A stretch of 64,000 nt of DNA from a bacterium (GTDB lineage: Bacteria > Planctomycetota > JAFGQW01), in the NCBI GenBank assembly GCA_030426805.1, contig JAUHXU010000003.1, positions 558,001 to 622,000 of the forward strand, given 5' to 3'. The number at the start of each line of letters is the position of its first letter. Position 1 is the first letter of the stretch. The notes under the pieces were generated by a model. The model did not search any database and was not told where the DNA came from. It worked only from the letters and a program-made list of their open reading frames with translations. Positions 35,260-45,031 of this stretch are shown here, in pieces. The position numbers were made by a program, and so were the translations under genes.

Positions 35260-38200
35260 TCAATACCGGATACGAAGCATCGAGATCGTCGGGAACGCCG
35301 CGCTCGGCGGCGTCGTGCTCGGCACGGTGAACTGCACGCGGAACCGAATCCAGCGCAAGCCGCGACCGCGGAGTTGCGTGATGTCGTTCGCGAACGCGTT
35401 CCCGGCCGGGAACCAGTTCGCCGGATTCGGATCCGGCTGCCCGTTGACGTCCGGCGCACCCTGGAACTGGATCACGACGTTCTGCCCCGCGCCCGGCGGG
35501 ACCGCGAACGTCAGGTCGGTACCGGCGGTCACCTGGCCGGTGCTCGGGTTGTTCGCGTCGAACACCCATTGCGGGTTCGTCAGGCGCGTGCCGTAGAACT
35601 TCGACAACGCGACGCTCGTGCCGGCGTTTGCGGGCTGATAGAGCGATCGTGTCGCCTCCGGCACCGGCGTGACGGTTCCGTTGACGGTCGGCAGCCCGGA
35701 GAGGTCGCGAACGACCGTGTAGCCGTCGCCGCCCTTGCCGCCCTGCGTAACGACCGGCGGGCTCGGGTTTCCGATGCCGCCGAGCGCGCTCATCGTCGCC
35801 CCTGCACCGACCGTCACCGTGCCGCCGGTCATCCAGATCGACCCGCCGGCGCCGCCGCCGCCGAAGCCGGCCGCCACGGTCAGGATCCCGACCGACACCG
35901 TGTGCCCCACGCCGCCGTTGCCACCGTCTGCGCGAACGGTCCCGTTCACGACGAGGCGGTTCGCCGCGACGATTTCGACACCGCCGCCACCACCGCCACC
36001 GGCGCCGGCGACGATGTCCTGCGAGGGCAGCGGCGTCTGCCCGGTCGTCGTCGCCGCGTTGCCCCCGGCGCCGCCGCCGGAGCCGGCGCTCACGTCGGTG
36101 GTCTGGCTCGAGCCGCTCGGGATCACCCACTGGTCACCGAACGAAAGACCGAATGCGCCGACGTTCGAGCAACGGAAGTCGGTGCGCTCGCCCGGCGTCG
36201 CGTGACCGCCACCGTTGCCGGAGCACCCGCTGCGGAGGAGCGTGCCCGACGGCACCCCGCGGTTGCCGCCGGTGCCGCCGCCGCAGTTGATCTGGAACAC
36301 GATCAGCGGGAAGTTCTCGGACGAGTTCACCTGGTTGCAGTCGACCGTCGCGCGAGGACGACCGGGGCCGCCGCGGAGATCGAGCGGAAGCGCGCCGAGC
36401 GGGTTGCTGTTCGGCTTCGTGTTCGCGTCGCCGCCCTGGCCACCGCCGGGGCCGCCGATGCCGCCGGGCAAGCGCCCCACGGCGCCCGCGGTGCCGGGCA
36501 CGCCGTTCGCGCCGTTCTGCCCGCGCGCGTCGATCGTTCCGTCCACGGTGCAGTTGCCCGCGACGAGGATGCGGATCGGATACGGTCCGGTCAGCAGGAG
36601 TCGACCGGTCGGCCGGATGTTGACGCTCGAGAAGTGCCACTCGACGACGCCCGCAGCGTTCGGCGCACGCGTCGACGAGTCGAGGGTTTGAGTCGTCGCC
36701 ACATCGAGCGGTCCGTCGATGCCGTTGCCGCCGAACCCGAGGGTGGCCCGCAGGCCCGGTGCCGCGCCGCCCCATGCGGCCGTCGACGACGGATCGAGCT
36801 GTTGTGTCGTCGCGAAGTTCTCGACGATCGGGTTCGTGAAGCGCTCGACCATCCGGATCTCGCCGCGATTCGTGAACTGCCCGACGGTGCGGCTCCCGGA
36901 CTGCGCCGTGAGAAGCGCCTGGGTGTAGACGCGAACGCCGACGAGGCTGACCGAGCCCGGAATCGACAACTGGGTCTGCGCCGGCGTCACGCCGCGGGCA
37001 ACGACCGCGATCGGCGGTGCGATCAGCAACGCCCCGAACGGATTGATCGGCACGTTCAGGGGCCTGAGGCTCAGCCCGAGCGAGTAGGCGGTGCCGGCCG
37101 GCCCGAAGACGTCGATCGTCGCCGTGCCACCGGGGAAGTTCGCGCCCCCGACCACCAGGCGACCGACGCCGTATTCGTCGGCACCGATGTCGGCCGAGAC
37201 GGTGCCGTCGAGGTCACCGTCGAGCCAGCGAGGATCGCCTTCGACGTCGGTCGAGCCGCCACCGAACGCGGTGCTGCCACGGTCGATGCACGGGGACGTG
37301 CCGGACAGACGAAGGTCGTTCGTGCCGCGATAGCGCGGGTCGACCGAGATGTCGTTCGCGCCGGGCGCGCACCCGAAGTAGTCGAGGCCGACGTTGTTCC
37401 AGACGCAGTTGTAGTCGATCGTCAGCGCGGCCGCGGCGCTCGCGCAGTGGATCCCGCCGCCGTTGCCGGAGATCGCGAGGACCGAGTTGCCGGTGAGGAT
37501 GTTGTTGACGACGGTGGTGCCGGTCGGCGTCCCGTCCAGCGCGATGCCACCGCCGTACGCCGCCGTCCCCGAACCCGCTGCGTTCTGCGCGATCGTGTTG
37601 CCGACGATCGTGACCCGCCCGCCGGCCACGGCGATCGCACCGCCGCGCGCGACGGCGACGCCGAAGAGACTGTTGCCCTGAATCAAGTTGCTGTAGAGCG
37701 TCGGCGACGGCGTCCCGGCGACGTCGCAGAAGATACCGCCTCCGAACGCGCTCTGCGCCCCGACGACCTGGTTGCCGGCAATCGTATTCGCACGGATCAC
37801 CGGTGCCGCTCCGGTCTCGACGAAGATGCCCGCGCCGCGACACGTTCCGTTGCGCAGTTCGCAGCCGACGATCGTGTTGTCGCGGATCATCGGCGAACCC
37901 GACGCGACGTAGATCCCGGCGCCCTCGTTCGCGATCGGATCGCGCCCGACGCACTGTCGGATGACGTTGCGCACGATCGTCACCGACGACTCGGTGTAGA
38001 TCCCGGCACCCATCCGGTCGTCGCCCCGGACGAGTGTGAACCCCTCGATGCGCGTCGCTCGCGTGAGTCCGCGACCGAACTGGACGACGCGACCGCGACG
38101 GCCCGCATCGATCGTCGTGTTCGCGGGTCCGTCGACCGCGACGAGATCGATGTCGCGCCCCGGCCAGATCAGGTTCTCGGCGTAGGTGCCTGCCGAGACC

Positions 38201-38364
38201 TCGATCAGCGCGCCGGCGGGCGCGGCGTTGAGCGCGGCCTGGATCGTCGCGTGATTCGCCGGTACGCGAATCACCTGTGCGACCCCGGTCGCCGCCGTGC
38301 ACAGCAGCGCGAGCGCGACGGCTCCGAAACGGTGCGTCGTCGGCTGATGCGAGCGAATGCGCAT
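35260..38364 (-). CDS. Giant secreted beta-helix / Gly-rich protein, paralog 2
   Basis: 1034 residues from the ATG at 38364 (GAGG upstream). The architecture is the same as its downstream neighbour: signal peptide (HRFGAVALALLCTAATGVAQ), beta-helix (RVPANHATIQAALNAAPAGA, then VIRDNTIVGCELRNG-like coils), middle beta domain, glycine-rich region (GGPGGGQGGDANTK, CGGGTGGNRGVPSG, AGAGGGGGGG) and a C-terminal domain ending near AFPTISMLRIRY. DNA in the glycine-rich part is nearly identical between the two genes (for example 33150-33230 and 36242-36325), so they are a tandem duplication. Function unknown; extracellular structural role inferred. Confidence 0.82.
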   Translation of the reverse strand: MRIRSHQPTTHRFGAVALALLCTAATGVAQVIRVPANHATIQAALNAAPAGALIEVSAGTYAENLIWPGRDIDLVAVDGPANTTIDAGRRGRVVQFGRGLTRATRIEGFTLVRGDDRMGAGIYTESSVTIVRNVIRQCVGRDPIANEGAGIYVASGSPMIRDNTIVGCELRNGTCRGAGIFVETGAAPVIRANTIAGNQVVGAQSAFGGGIFCDVAGTPSPTLYSNLIQGNSLFGVAVARGGAIAVAGGRVTIVGNTIAQNAAGSGTAAYGGGIALDGTPTGTTVVNNILTGNSVLAISGNGGGIHCASAAAALTIDYNCVWNNVGLDYFGCAPGANDISVDPRYRGTNDLRLSGTSPCIDRGSTAFGGGSTDVEGDPRWLDGDLDGTVSADIGADEYGVGRLVVGGANFPGGTATIDVFGPAGTAYSLGLSLRPLNVPINPFGALLIAPPIAVVARGVTPAQTQLSIPGSVSLVGVRVYTQALLTAQSGSRTVGQFTNRGEIRMVERFTNPIVENFATTQQLDPSSTAAWGGAAPGLRATLGFGGNGIDGPLDVATTQTLDSSTRAPNAAGVVEWHFSSVNIRPTGRLLLTGPYPIRILVAGNCTVDGTIDARGQNGANGVPGTAGAVGRLPGGIGGPGGGQGGDANTKPNSNPLGALPLDLRGGPGRPRATVDCNQVNSSENFPLIVFQINCGGGTGGNRGVPSGTLLRSGCSGNGGGHATPGERTDFRCSNVGAFGLSFGDQWVIPSGSSQTTDVSAGSGGGAGGNAATTTGQTPLPSQDIVAGAGGGGGGGVEIVAANRLVVNGTVRADGGNGGVGHTVSVGILTVAAGFGGGGAGGSIWMTGGTVTVGAGATMSALGGIGNPSPPVVTQGGKGGDGYTVVRDLSGLPTVNGTVTPVPEATRSLYQPANAGTSVALSKFYGTRLTNPQWVFDANNPSTGQVTAGTDLTFAVPPGAGQNVVIQFQGAPDVNGQPDPNPANWFPAGNAFANDITQLRGRGLRWIRFRVQFTVPSTTPPSAAFPTISMLRIRY

Positions 38365-38794
38365 CGTCGTCCTCGCTTCCCTGTTCGACCGCACGCGGTC
38401 GCGACCAGCGAGTCCGACGATCGTAGCCCTCCGCGAGGGCACGTGACCCCTGGCGGCGACCGGTTCGTTACGAGGGTGCCGTCCCACGAGAAACGGCGTG
38501 ACACCCCTCACGACGAGCGCGTCGGTCCACCTTCTTCGGCGTTCCCTTGACCCTTCGCGGGGAGAATACCCGTGATCGCGAAAACGCGCAACACGATGCC
38601 GCAGTGCGGAATCGCACGGTCGACACGGAGGCGCGGCTCCAGGAGCCACACACAGTCGGAGCGCGCGCCCCGCGACGACCTTTTGTCTTCTTCTCATCGC
38701 TCGGGACGCCGAAACCCGCCCGGCGTCACCGCTTTCTCCGATCAATTGCGCCCGTGCCGTTGCACGCGTCGAGTCGGTCGGTAGGGTGGGCGCC
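38365..38794. other. 430-nt divergent intergenic region
   Basis: Lies between the divergent beta-helix gene and SDR gene. Small ORFs here do not look like proteins. TTGACC at 38547-38552 resembles a -35 but has no well-placed -10. TAGGGT at 38782-38787 may be the -10 of the SDR gene. Confidence 0.4.
38782..38787 (+). promoter_or_regulatory. -10-like TAGGGT, 7 nt before ATG
   Basis: TAGGGT is followed by 7 nt and the SDR ATG at 38795, with no Shine-Dalgarno; consistent with leaderless expression. Confidence 0.3.
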
Positions 38795-39595
38795 ATGGCA
38801 TCGAAGCTCGACCTCACGGGACGCTGGGCGCTCGTCACCGGCGCCTCGTCCGGCCTCGGCCGCGAGATCGCCCGCGTCTTGGCCCGGGAGCACCGCGCGA
38901 ACCTCGTCGTCACGGCGCGTCGGCAGGATCGCCTCGACGCGCTACGCGAGGAAGTCGTGCGCGAGTTCGGGATCGAGTGCGTCGCGCTGCCGGCGGACCT
39001 GACCGACCCGGCGGCTCTCGATGCGCTCTTCGCCGACGCGACCCGCGACCGCGCGATCGACGCGGTCATCGTCAACGCGGGCATGACGTTCTACGGCGCA
39101 CACGACGACGCGACCGACGACGTGATCGACGCGATCCTCGCGACCAACGTCGACGCCGCGGTACGACTGACGACCCGCGCGCTCGCGGACTTCGACCGCC
39201 GGGCGGCCGACGGGGCGGTGCTCCTCGTGTCGAGCCTCGCCGGCGAGTTCGGCCTGCCGTATCAAGCCGCCTACAGCGGCACGAAGGCGTTCGTGACGCG
39301 CTTCGGGCGCGCGCTGCGCAGCGAGCGCCGCGGTCGCCCGAGTTCGATCACGGTGTTCGCGCCCGGCGGCATCGCGACCGAGATGCTCGACGACTCCGGC
39401 CTCGCGAAGAAGTTCGCGCCCGGGTCTGCCGGTGTGATGGCGGCCGATCGGTGTGCACGCGGAGCGGTCGACGCGCTCGTCGCACGACGCGGCTTCGTCG
39501 TGCCGGGGTTCGTCAACAAACTCGGCTACGTCGCCTCGCGGCTCTTGCCGACCGCGTGCACCCAAGCGCTTCTGCGGCGCGCCTACCGCTTGTAG
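38795..39595 (+). CDS. Short-chain dehydrogenase/reductase
   Basis: 266 residues from the ATG at 38795 (GTG at 38786 in frame). Classical SDR: TGASSGLG cofactor motif, DLTD after strand 4, VNAG, catalytic Ser in LLVSSLAGE and YSGTK (Tyr-X3-Lys). The C-terminal segment FVVPGFVNKLGYVASRLLPT, with a hydrophobic/amphipathic character, resembles the DltE/YqjQ and hydroxysteroid-type SDRs that sit at membranes. Substrate unknown. The 3' end overlaps the convergent gene by 13 nt. Confidence 0.87.
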   Translation: MASKLDLTGRWALVTGASSGLGREIARVLAREHRANLVVTARRQDRLDALREEVVREFGIECVALPADLTDPAALDALFADATRDRAIDAVIVNAGMTFYGAHDDATDDVIDAILATNVDAAVRLTTRALADFDRRAADGAVLLVSSLAGEFGLPYQAAYSGTKAFVTRFGRALRSERRGRPSSITVFAPGGIATEMLDDSGLAKKFAPGSAGVMAADRCARGAVDALVARRGFVVPGFVNKLGYVASRLLPTACTQALLRRAYRL

Positions 39596-40659
39596 ATCCA
39601 GGAGACCGGCAGCGGCGCCGCACTCGCCGCGTCCGGCCGCGGCATCAGCATCTGATCGACGATGGACGTCCAGCGTTCGGCCGCGTTGATCTCGGTGCGC
39701 AGCTTGCGATCGGCGGGCGGCTGCGCGGCCGGCGTCGGTCGATAGCGCACCGCGAGGATCCCGACCGGCGGATCGGCGTCGGCGATCGCGTAGTGCTCCG
39801 CGAGTTCCGTCACGGTCAATCCGTACGTCTTCGCGAGCCAACGACGCATTCGTCCGTCGATCTCGATCAGCACCGCGCGCGACACGGTCTCGCCGCTCTC
39901 GATCTTGATCAGGCTCCGCGCCTCGGTGCTGCCGACGTAGATCGTGTGCAACCCGCGATTGCGTTCGAGCAGTGCATGCGCGGTGATCGCAGCGGTGCGT
40001 CGACCGGACGCCGTCGCCTTCATCCCATAGCTCTCGAAGAACTTGTCCTCGAGTGCGGCGGCGTAGTCCTCGCCGTGTTCGTAGAGGTGTTTCGACAGGT
40101 AGCGAAGCTCGATGCCCTTCGCCTCGATGACGCGATCGAGCACCTCGTCGATCTTCACGTGAAAGTGCGTGAACGCGTAGTTCAGTCGGTCGCGCGCATT
40201 CGTGCGCGGCTGGATCAACAAGCCGTAGTCGAGCGAGAACAACGGCCGCAGCTGGTCGAGTTGCACGCGACTCTCGATGTCGCGGATCAGTGCGACGCGC
40301 TCCGGAGACTGCCCGGTGCGCAACAGGTAGCGCTGCAGGTTGCGCTGCACGACTTCCTGCGGTCGACGGGCGCGGATGTTCGACTTCAGTGCCGGGTCGA
40401 GTTCCGACTCGAGCAGAAGCACGAGCACGGCATTGTGGTGGGCGTACTCGGTGACTTCCCCCACGCCGCCGGGACGCAGTTCCGCCGGACGCACGAACGG
40501 ATACGCCTCCCCCGCTTCCCGAAACCGACCGTACGACTCCACCAGCACGTAGTCGAGCAACCCCCGATCGAGGGTGATCCCGATCGCCCGGTAGTAGCAG
40601 CGCTGCAGCTTCTCCGACCAGGCAAGCCCGATCGCCGACGGATCGACGTGCTCCGACAT
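39583..40659 (-). CDS. Conserved-looking protein of unknown function
   Basis: 358 residues; GGGAAG before the ATG. I do not recognise the family. It is a soluble, mixed alpha/beta protein without signal peptide or membrane helix, with Arg/Glu-rich segments (RRPQEVVQRNLQRYLLRTGQ, DRVIEAKGIELRYLSKHLYE). The third quarter has a helix-turn-helix-like stretch (MRRWLAKTYGLTVTELAEHY). Codon use is like its neighbours, and the reading frame is continuous, so it is very probably a gene. It is convergent with the SDR (13-nt overlap) and divergent from the methyltransferase gene. Confidence 0.7.
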   Translation of the reverse strand: MSEHVDPSAIGLAWSEKLQRCYYRAIGITLDRGLLDYVLVESYGRFREAGEAYPFVRPAELRPGGVGEVTEYAHHNAVLVLLLESELDPALKSNIRARRPQEVVQRNLQRYLLRTGQSPERVALIRDIESRVQLDQLRPLFSLDYGLLIQPRTNARDRLNYAFTHFHVKIDEVLDRVIEAKGIELRYLSKHLYEHGEDYAAALEDKFFESYGMKATASGRRTAAITAHALLERNRGLHTIYVGSTEARSLIKIESGETVSRAVLIEIDGRMRRWLAKTYGLTVTELAEHYAIADADPPVGILAVRYRPTPAAQPPADRKLRTEINAAERWTSIVDQMLMPRPDAASAAPLPVSWIYKR

Positions 40660-40774
40660 CCGCTTCCCTTCGTGGCACGGCCCGCGGCCGGTTGATTCAC
40701 CCGATCACTTGCGGTACATTTCGGCGCCCGCGCGCCGTCCCGCCACCGCATCCAGGCCCTGCTAAGAAGACGCC

Positions 40775-41422
40775 ATGCTCAAGGATCTGAGGGCGTTCCT
40801 CCGCGAGTTCCGCGAGAACTACCACACGACCGGTGCGGTCGTGCCGAGTTCCCGCTACCTCGCGAACGAGATCACGTCCCGCCTTGCCGAGCGGCCGTCC
40901 ACGCCGGTGCGCGTCCTCGAGATCGGCCCGGCGACCGGCGCGTTCACGCGCAAGATCCTGACCCATCTCGGGCCCGAAGACACGCTGGACCTCTGCGAGA
41001 TCAACCCGAAGTTCGTCGCCCACCTCGAGCGGTGGCTCGGCAGCCTGTCGGGCACCCCGCAGGTCCGCATCTTCGCGAAGAGCATTCTCGATGTCGAGCC
41101 CGAGGAACCGTACGACTACATCATCTCCGGGCTGCCGCTGAACAACTTCGAGCCGGATCTCGTCGGGGCGATCCTCGAGCACATCGTGTCGCTCAGTCGG
41201 CCGGGCACCGAGTTCAGCGACTTCGAGTATTGGAGCATCCGACGGCTGAAAGCCGGGATCTCGAGCCGTCGCGAGCGCGAGCGCCTGCGCGCGATCGAAC
41301 AACTCGTCACCGACTTCACCCGCCGCCACGGCAATCAGCGCTCGGTGATCTGGCGGAACTTCCCGCCGGCGAGCGCCCTGCACTTCCGCTTCGAGCGGGC
41401 CGACTCCTCGCCCGAGGAGTAA
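40775..41422 (+). CDS. Phospholipid N-methyltransferase-like SAM methyltransferase
   Basis: 215 residues. The fold resembles PmtA-type phosphatidylethanolamine methyltransferases and KsgA-like enzymes: TGAVVPSSRYLANEITSRL (substrate-side N-terminus), SAM motif I VLEIGPATGAFTRKIL, acidic LDLCEINPKF, and motif IV YDYIISGLPLNNFEPDLV. In PmtA the sequence SGLPL at this place is usual. It probably methylates phosphatidylethanolamine or a related lipid at the inner membrane. No obvious Shine-Dalgarno; TAAGAA at 40763-40768 lies just ahead. Confidence 0.8.
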   Translation: MLKDLRAFLREFRENYHTTGAVVPSSRYLANEITSRLAERPSTPVRVLEIGPATGAFTRKILTHLGPEDTLDLCEINPKFVAHLERWLGSLSGTPQVRIFAKSILDVEPEEPYDYIISGLPLNNFEPDLVGAILEHIVSLSRPGTEFSDFEYWSIRRLKAGISSRRERERLRAIEQLVTDFTRRHGNQRSVIWRNFPPASALHFRFERADSSPEE

Positions 41423-41440
41423 TTTAACCAGTCGGTTTAC
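41423..41440. promoter_or_regulatory. ArsR-type operator, upstream half (imperfect)
   Basis: TTTAACCAGTCGGTTTAC is an imperfect inverted repeat resembling the better operator about 50 bp downstream. It ends just before the -35 box of the arsR-family promoter. Confidence 0.45.
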
Positions 41441-41447
41441 TTTCTCG

Positions 41448-41476
41448 TTGACCCGACCCGGTCGGCGCAGTAAGTT
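41448..41476 (+). promoter_or_regulatory. Promoter TTGACC-N17-TAAGTT of the ArsR/SRPBCC pair
   Basis: A near-consensus -35 (41448-41453) and a -10 (41471-41476) with exactly 17 bp between. Transcription would begin at about 41483, the A of the ATG, so the mRNA is probably leaderless; no Shine-Dalgarno exists. Confidence 0.65.
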
Positions 41477-41492
41477 AACCACATGGTTAAAC
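41474..41492. promoter_or_regulatory. ArsR-type operator overlapping -10 and start codon
   Basis: GTTAACCA-CA-TGGTTAAAC is a near-perfect inverted repeat centred on the start codon region. Binding here would block the promoter, giving negative autoregulation. Confidence 0.65.
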
Positions 41493-41842
41493 AAGATGGC
41501 CTGTCCTTGATCTATGGAGCGCTCGCGGACCCGACGCGGCGCCGGATCCTCGAGATCCTCGGCGCCGGCGACCGCTGTGTGACGGAGCTCGCGAAGCCGT
41601 TCTCGATGTCGCTGCCGGCGATCTCCAAGCACCTGCGGGTGCTGGAGCGCGCCGGGTTGCTGATCCGCGAACGGCTCGGCCGAACCCATCGGCTGCGTGC
41701 GAACCCCGAAGCCGTGCGCGAGGCCCGCGCGTGGATGGACGCCTACGCCGAGCACTGGACGGGCCGTTTCGACGCGCTCGACCGGCTGCTCGCCGCGACC
41801 GAAGACGACACCCCCCCGACCGAGAGGAACCCCGACCGATGA
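41483..41842 (+). CDS. ArsR-family transcriptional repressor (SRPBCC-associated type)
   Basis: 119 residues. A winged helix-turn-helix: IYGALADPTRRRILEILGAG, CVTELAKPFSMSLPAISKHL (recognition helix) and VLERAGLLIRERLGRTHRLR. No metal-binding CxC motif, as in the SdpR/YdfF-like group that lacks metal sensing. The first codons overlap the operator. It overlaps the SRPBCC gene by 4 nt (ATGA). A pair with an AHSA1-type protein is common in bacteria; the inducer is unknown. Confidence 0.92.
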   Translation: MVKQDGLSLIYGALADPTRRRILEILGAGDRCVTELAKPFSMSLPAISKHLRVLERAGLLIRERLGRTHRLRANPEAVREARAWMDAYAEHWTGRFDALDRLLAATEDDTPPTERNPDR

Positions 41843-42279
41843 GCATCGAGATCACGAAGACCGACGACACCCTCACCCTCGTCCGCACGTTCGACGCACC
41901 CGTCGAGCGCGTCTTTGCCGCGTGGACCACGCCCGCGCTCGTCGAGCAGTGGTGGGGCTGCGACCAGTGCGAGTCGGTCACCGCGACGATCGACGCGCGC
42001 GTCGGCGGCACGTTCACGACCGTGATGGCGATTCGCGGTCACGGCGACCACACGTCGGTCGGCGAGTACGTCGAGTTCGAGCCGAACCGCCGCGTGAAGG
42101 TCCGCTCGGACTACGAGGGCAACGAGATGGTCGTCACGGTCGACTTCGAGTCGATGGACGACGACAAGACGAAGGTCACCCTCGAGCAACGCGGCTTCCC
42201 GTTCCCGGGTGCCCAGGACATGATCGCCGCCGGCTTCACGCACTCCCTCGACAAGCTCGAGAAGACGCTCGCCGCGTAA
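41839..42279 (+). CDS. SRPBCC/AHSA1-domain protein
   Basis: 146 residues. The START-like fold is recognised from VRTFDAPVERVFAAWTTPAL, QWWGCDQCESVTATIDARVG, GEYVEFEPNRRVKV and TKVTLEQRGFP with the terminal helix AGFTHSLDKLEKTLA. These proteins have a deep hydrophobic pocket for a small ligand. Translational coupling with the repressor suggests it acts on or removes the signal that the repressor senses. Confidence 0.9.
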   Translation: MSIEITKTDDTLTLVRTFDAPVERVFAAWTTPALVEQWWGCDQCESVTATIDARVGGTFTTVMAIRGHGDHTSVGEYVEFEPNRRVKVRSDYEGNEMVVTVDFESMDDDKTKVTLEQRGFPFPGAQDMIAAGFTHSLDKLEKTLAA

Positions 42280-42285
42280 CGCGGC

Positions 42286-43488
<1,203 letters not shown>

Positions 43489-43579
43489 CGCATCTCCCAG
43501 TCTTCGGGTCGCCCCGCACCGGGGGCGGGGTCAGGGCTCCAGGGTAGTGCCGCACGCGCGCGCGGGCAACGATCGCGGT

Positions 43580-44824
43580 CTACGCGCCGCGGTGCACCTT
43601 CGCGAGTCCGGAGACGAGCGCGTCGAGCAGGCGCAGCACGTCATTGCGCGCGCGCTCGAGTGCGACGCGTCGCTTCGCGGCCGCTGCCGTCTCCGCACGG
43701 GCGGCGTTGCGCACCGCGACGAGGGCGACCTCGTGGCGCTCGTCGAGCCCGGCGAGGAAGCGGACGAGCTTGGCACGCTTGTCGTCGGCGATCTCGTCGC
43801 CGTGCACGACCGTCGAGATCCCGGCCCGCCGCTCGACGAGCCTCTCGTTCGCCTCGAGAAAACGACGTGCGACCCCCGAGGGGATCGACCCCGCCCACGG
43901 CGTGCCGAGGGCGCGGGCGAATCGCGTCCGGAGATCGCGCTGGCGGTGGCGCACGAAACCGGCACCGCCGACGAGCGCGATCAGCGCGGCGGCCGCCCCG
44001 CCCCACAACGCCCACGGCCCCTCGGGGAGCGGGCCTGGCGCCGGACGTCGGGTCGGGGGCGGCGGCGAGGCCTCCTTCGCGGCCGGCGCCGCGGTCGGAG
44101 CCGCAGCCGGTTCGACTGTGGGCTCCGGCGCAGGCTCGGGCGTCGGCGCCGCGACCGATTTCGGCTCTGGCTTCGACGCTGGCTTTGGGTCTGGCTTCGG
44201 CTTTGGGTCGGGTTCCGGTTTCGGGGCCGCGGCCGTCGGTGACTCGCTCTCGAGCGCGGGGGCCGGGCGAGGCCGGGTCGGCTCGGGCTCTGGATCCGGT
44301 TCCGGCTTCGGCTTCGGCTTCGGTTCCGGGGCGGTTCGCACCTCCGGCTCGGGCTTCGGCGCCGGCTCGGGCTCCGGTTCGGGCTCGGGCTCGGGCAACG
44401 GGAGGGGCAACGGCGTCGAAGCAGGCTCGGTCGTCGCGGGCTCGGGCCGGGGCGATTCGGGTACGGGCGACTCGGCCGGAGACGGGTCCACTGGTTCGGG
44501 CGTGGGCTCGGGCTTCGCGACCGGCTCCGGTTCCGGCGACGGCTCGGTGGACTCGGGCGGCGTGACCGGCTCGTCGGCCGCGGGCTCCGGTGCCCCACCC
44601 GCGCCCGCGAACAGTCGCTCGACGTCCGGGTCGACCTCGGGGGCCTCGCTGGCGGCGGCCGGCCAGAAGGACGGGTTCGCCGCCGGCGGCGCCTCGTCGA
44701 CGACCTCGACCGGCACGCCGATCGCGCCGCTCGACAGCGACGACGGATCGCTCCCGCAACCGGGGACGGCGAGTAGCGCGCTCCCCACGACGATCGTGAT
44801 CCAGGTCCGTTGCGAGACGTCCAT
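43580..44824 (-). CDS. Lipoprotein-like protein with Pro-Glu/Lys repeat region and membrane helix
   Basis: 414 residues; GAGGAG precedes the ATG at 44824. A signal peptide with a possible lipobox (ALLAVPGC) is followed by an acidic segment, then about 170 residues of imperfect PEPEP, PKPKP and SPEPE repeats (about 90-270), one membrane helix (about 288-308, ALWGGAAAALIALVGGAGFV) and a basic helical C-terminal domain (about 310-414). The rigid Pro-rich stretch may span the envelope, as in TonB-like or wall-spanning proteins. The repeats make the reverse strand look like a long Gly-Ser ORF, which is an artefact. Confidence 0.7.
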   Translation of the reverse strand: MDVSQRTWITIVVGSALLAVPGCGSDPSSLSSGAIGVPVEVVDEAPPAANPSFWPAAASEAPEVDPDVERLFAGAGGAPEPAADEPVTPPESTEPSPEPEPVAKPEPTPEPVDPSPAESPVPESPRPEPATTEPASTPLPLPLPEPEPEPEPEPAPKPEPEVRTAPEPKPKPKPEPDPEPEPTRPRPAPALESESPTAAAPKPEPDPKPKPDPKPASKPEPKSVAAPTPEPAPEPTVEPAAAPTAAPAAKEASPPPPTRRPAPGPLPEGPWALWGGAAAALIALVGGAGFVRHRQRDLRTRFARALGTPWAGSIPSGVARRFLEANERLVERRAGISTVVHGDEIADDKRAKLVRFLAGLDERHEVALVAVRNAARAETAAAAKRRVALERARNDVLRLLDALVSGLAKVHRGA

Positions 44825-44952
44825 CGAGACTCCTCGGGTCGCACCATGCGGCCCCGCACCCATGATAGCGCATCCCGTCGCCCCGGGGCGGGACCGGAGA
44901 CGGCGTCTCAAATCGTTGCCGAGCAAGGGGTTCAAAAAGTTCTCGGTTCCGT

Positions 44953-44983
44953 ACGGGCGCGGCTCACGTTTTTTCGCGCCCGT
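44953..44983 (+). other. Leader hairpin upstream of the GAF/roadblock gene
   Basis: ACGGGCGCG (44953-44961) and CGCGCCCGT (44975-44983) form a 9-bp stem around a T-rich loop, about 50 nt before the GTG start. Role unknown; it could be an attenuator or simply part of the promoter region. Confidence 0.35.
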
Positions 44984-45031
44984 GGCGATAAGGAAGGAGC
45001 GAACCAACGTTGTCCGCTGAGGAGCGAGCTC

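Noticed and set aside
31951..38550. A 2199-codon open frame on the plus strand across the beta-helix region.
   Set aside because: It is antisense to the two secreted proteins, is Arg/Asp-rich without domains, and owes its length to high G+C and Gly-rich repeats opposite it.
38547..38575. TTGACC with nearby GAATAC as a promoter of the SDR gene.
   Set aside because: Spacing does not fit a -35/-10 pair and the start is over 200 nt away.
43644..45020. A 458-codon Gly-Ser-rich plus-strand frame.
   Set aside because: It is the complement of the Pro-Glu repeat gene, which has a signal peptide, a Shine-Dalgarno and a membrane helix; the plus frame has none of these.
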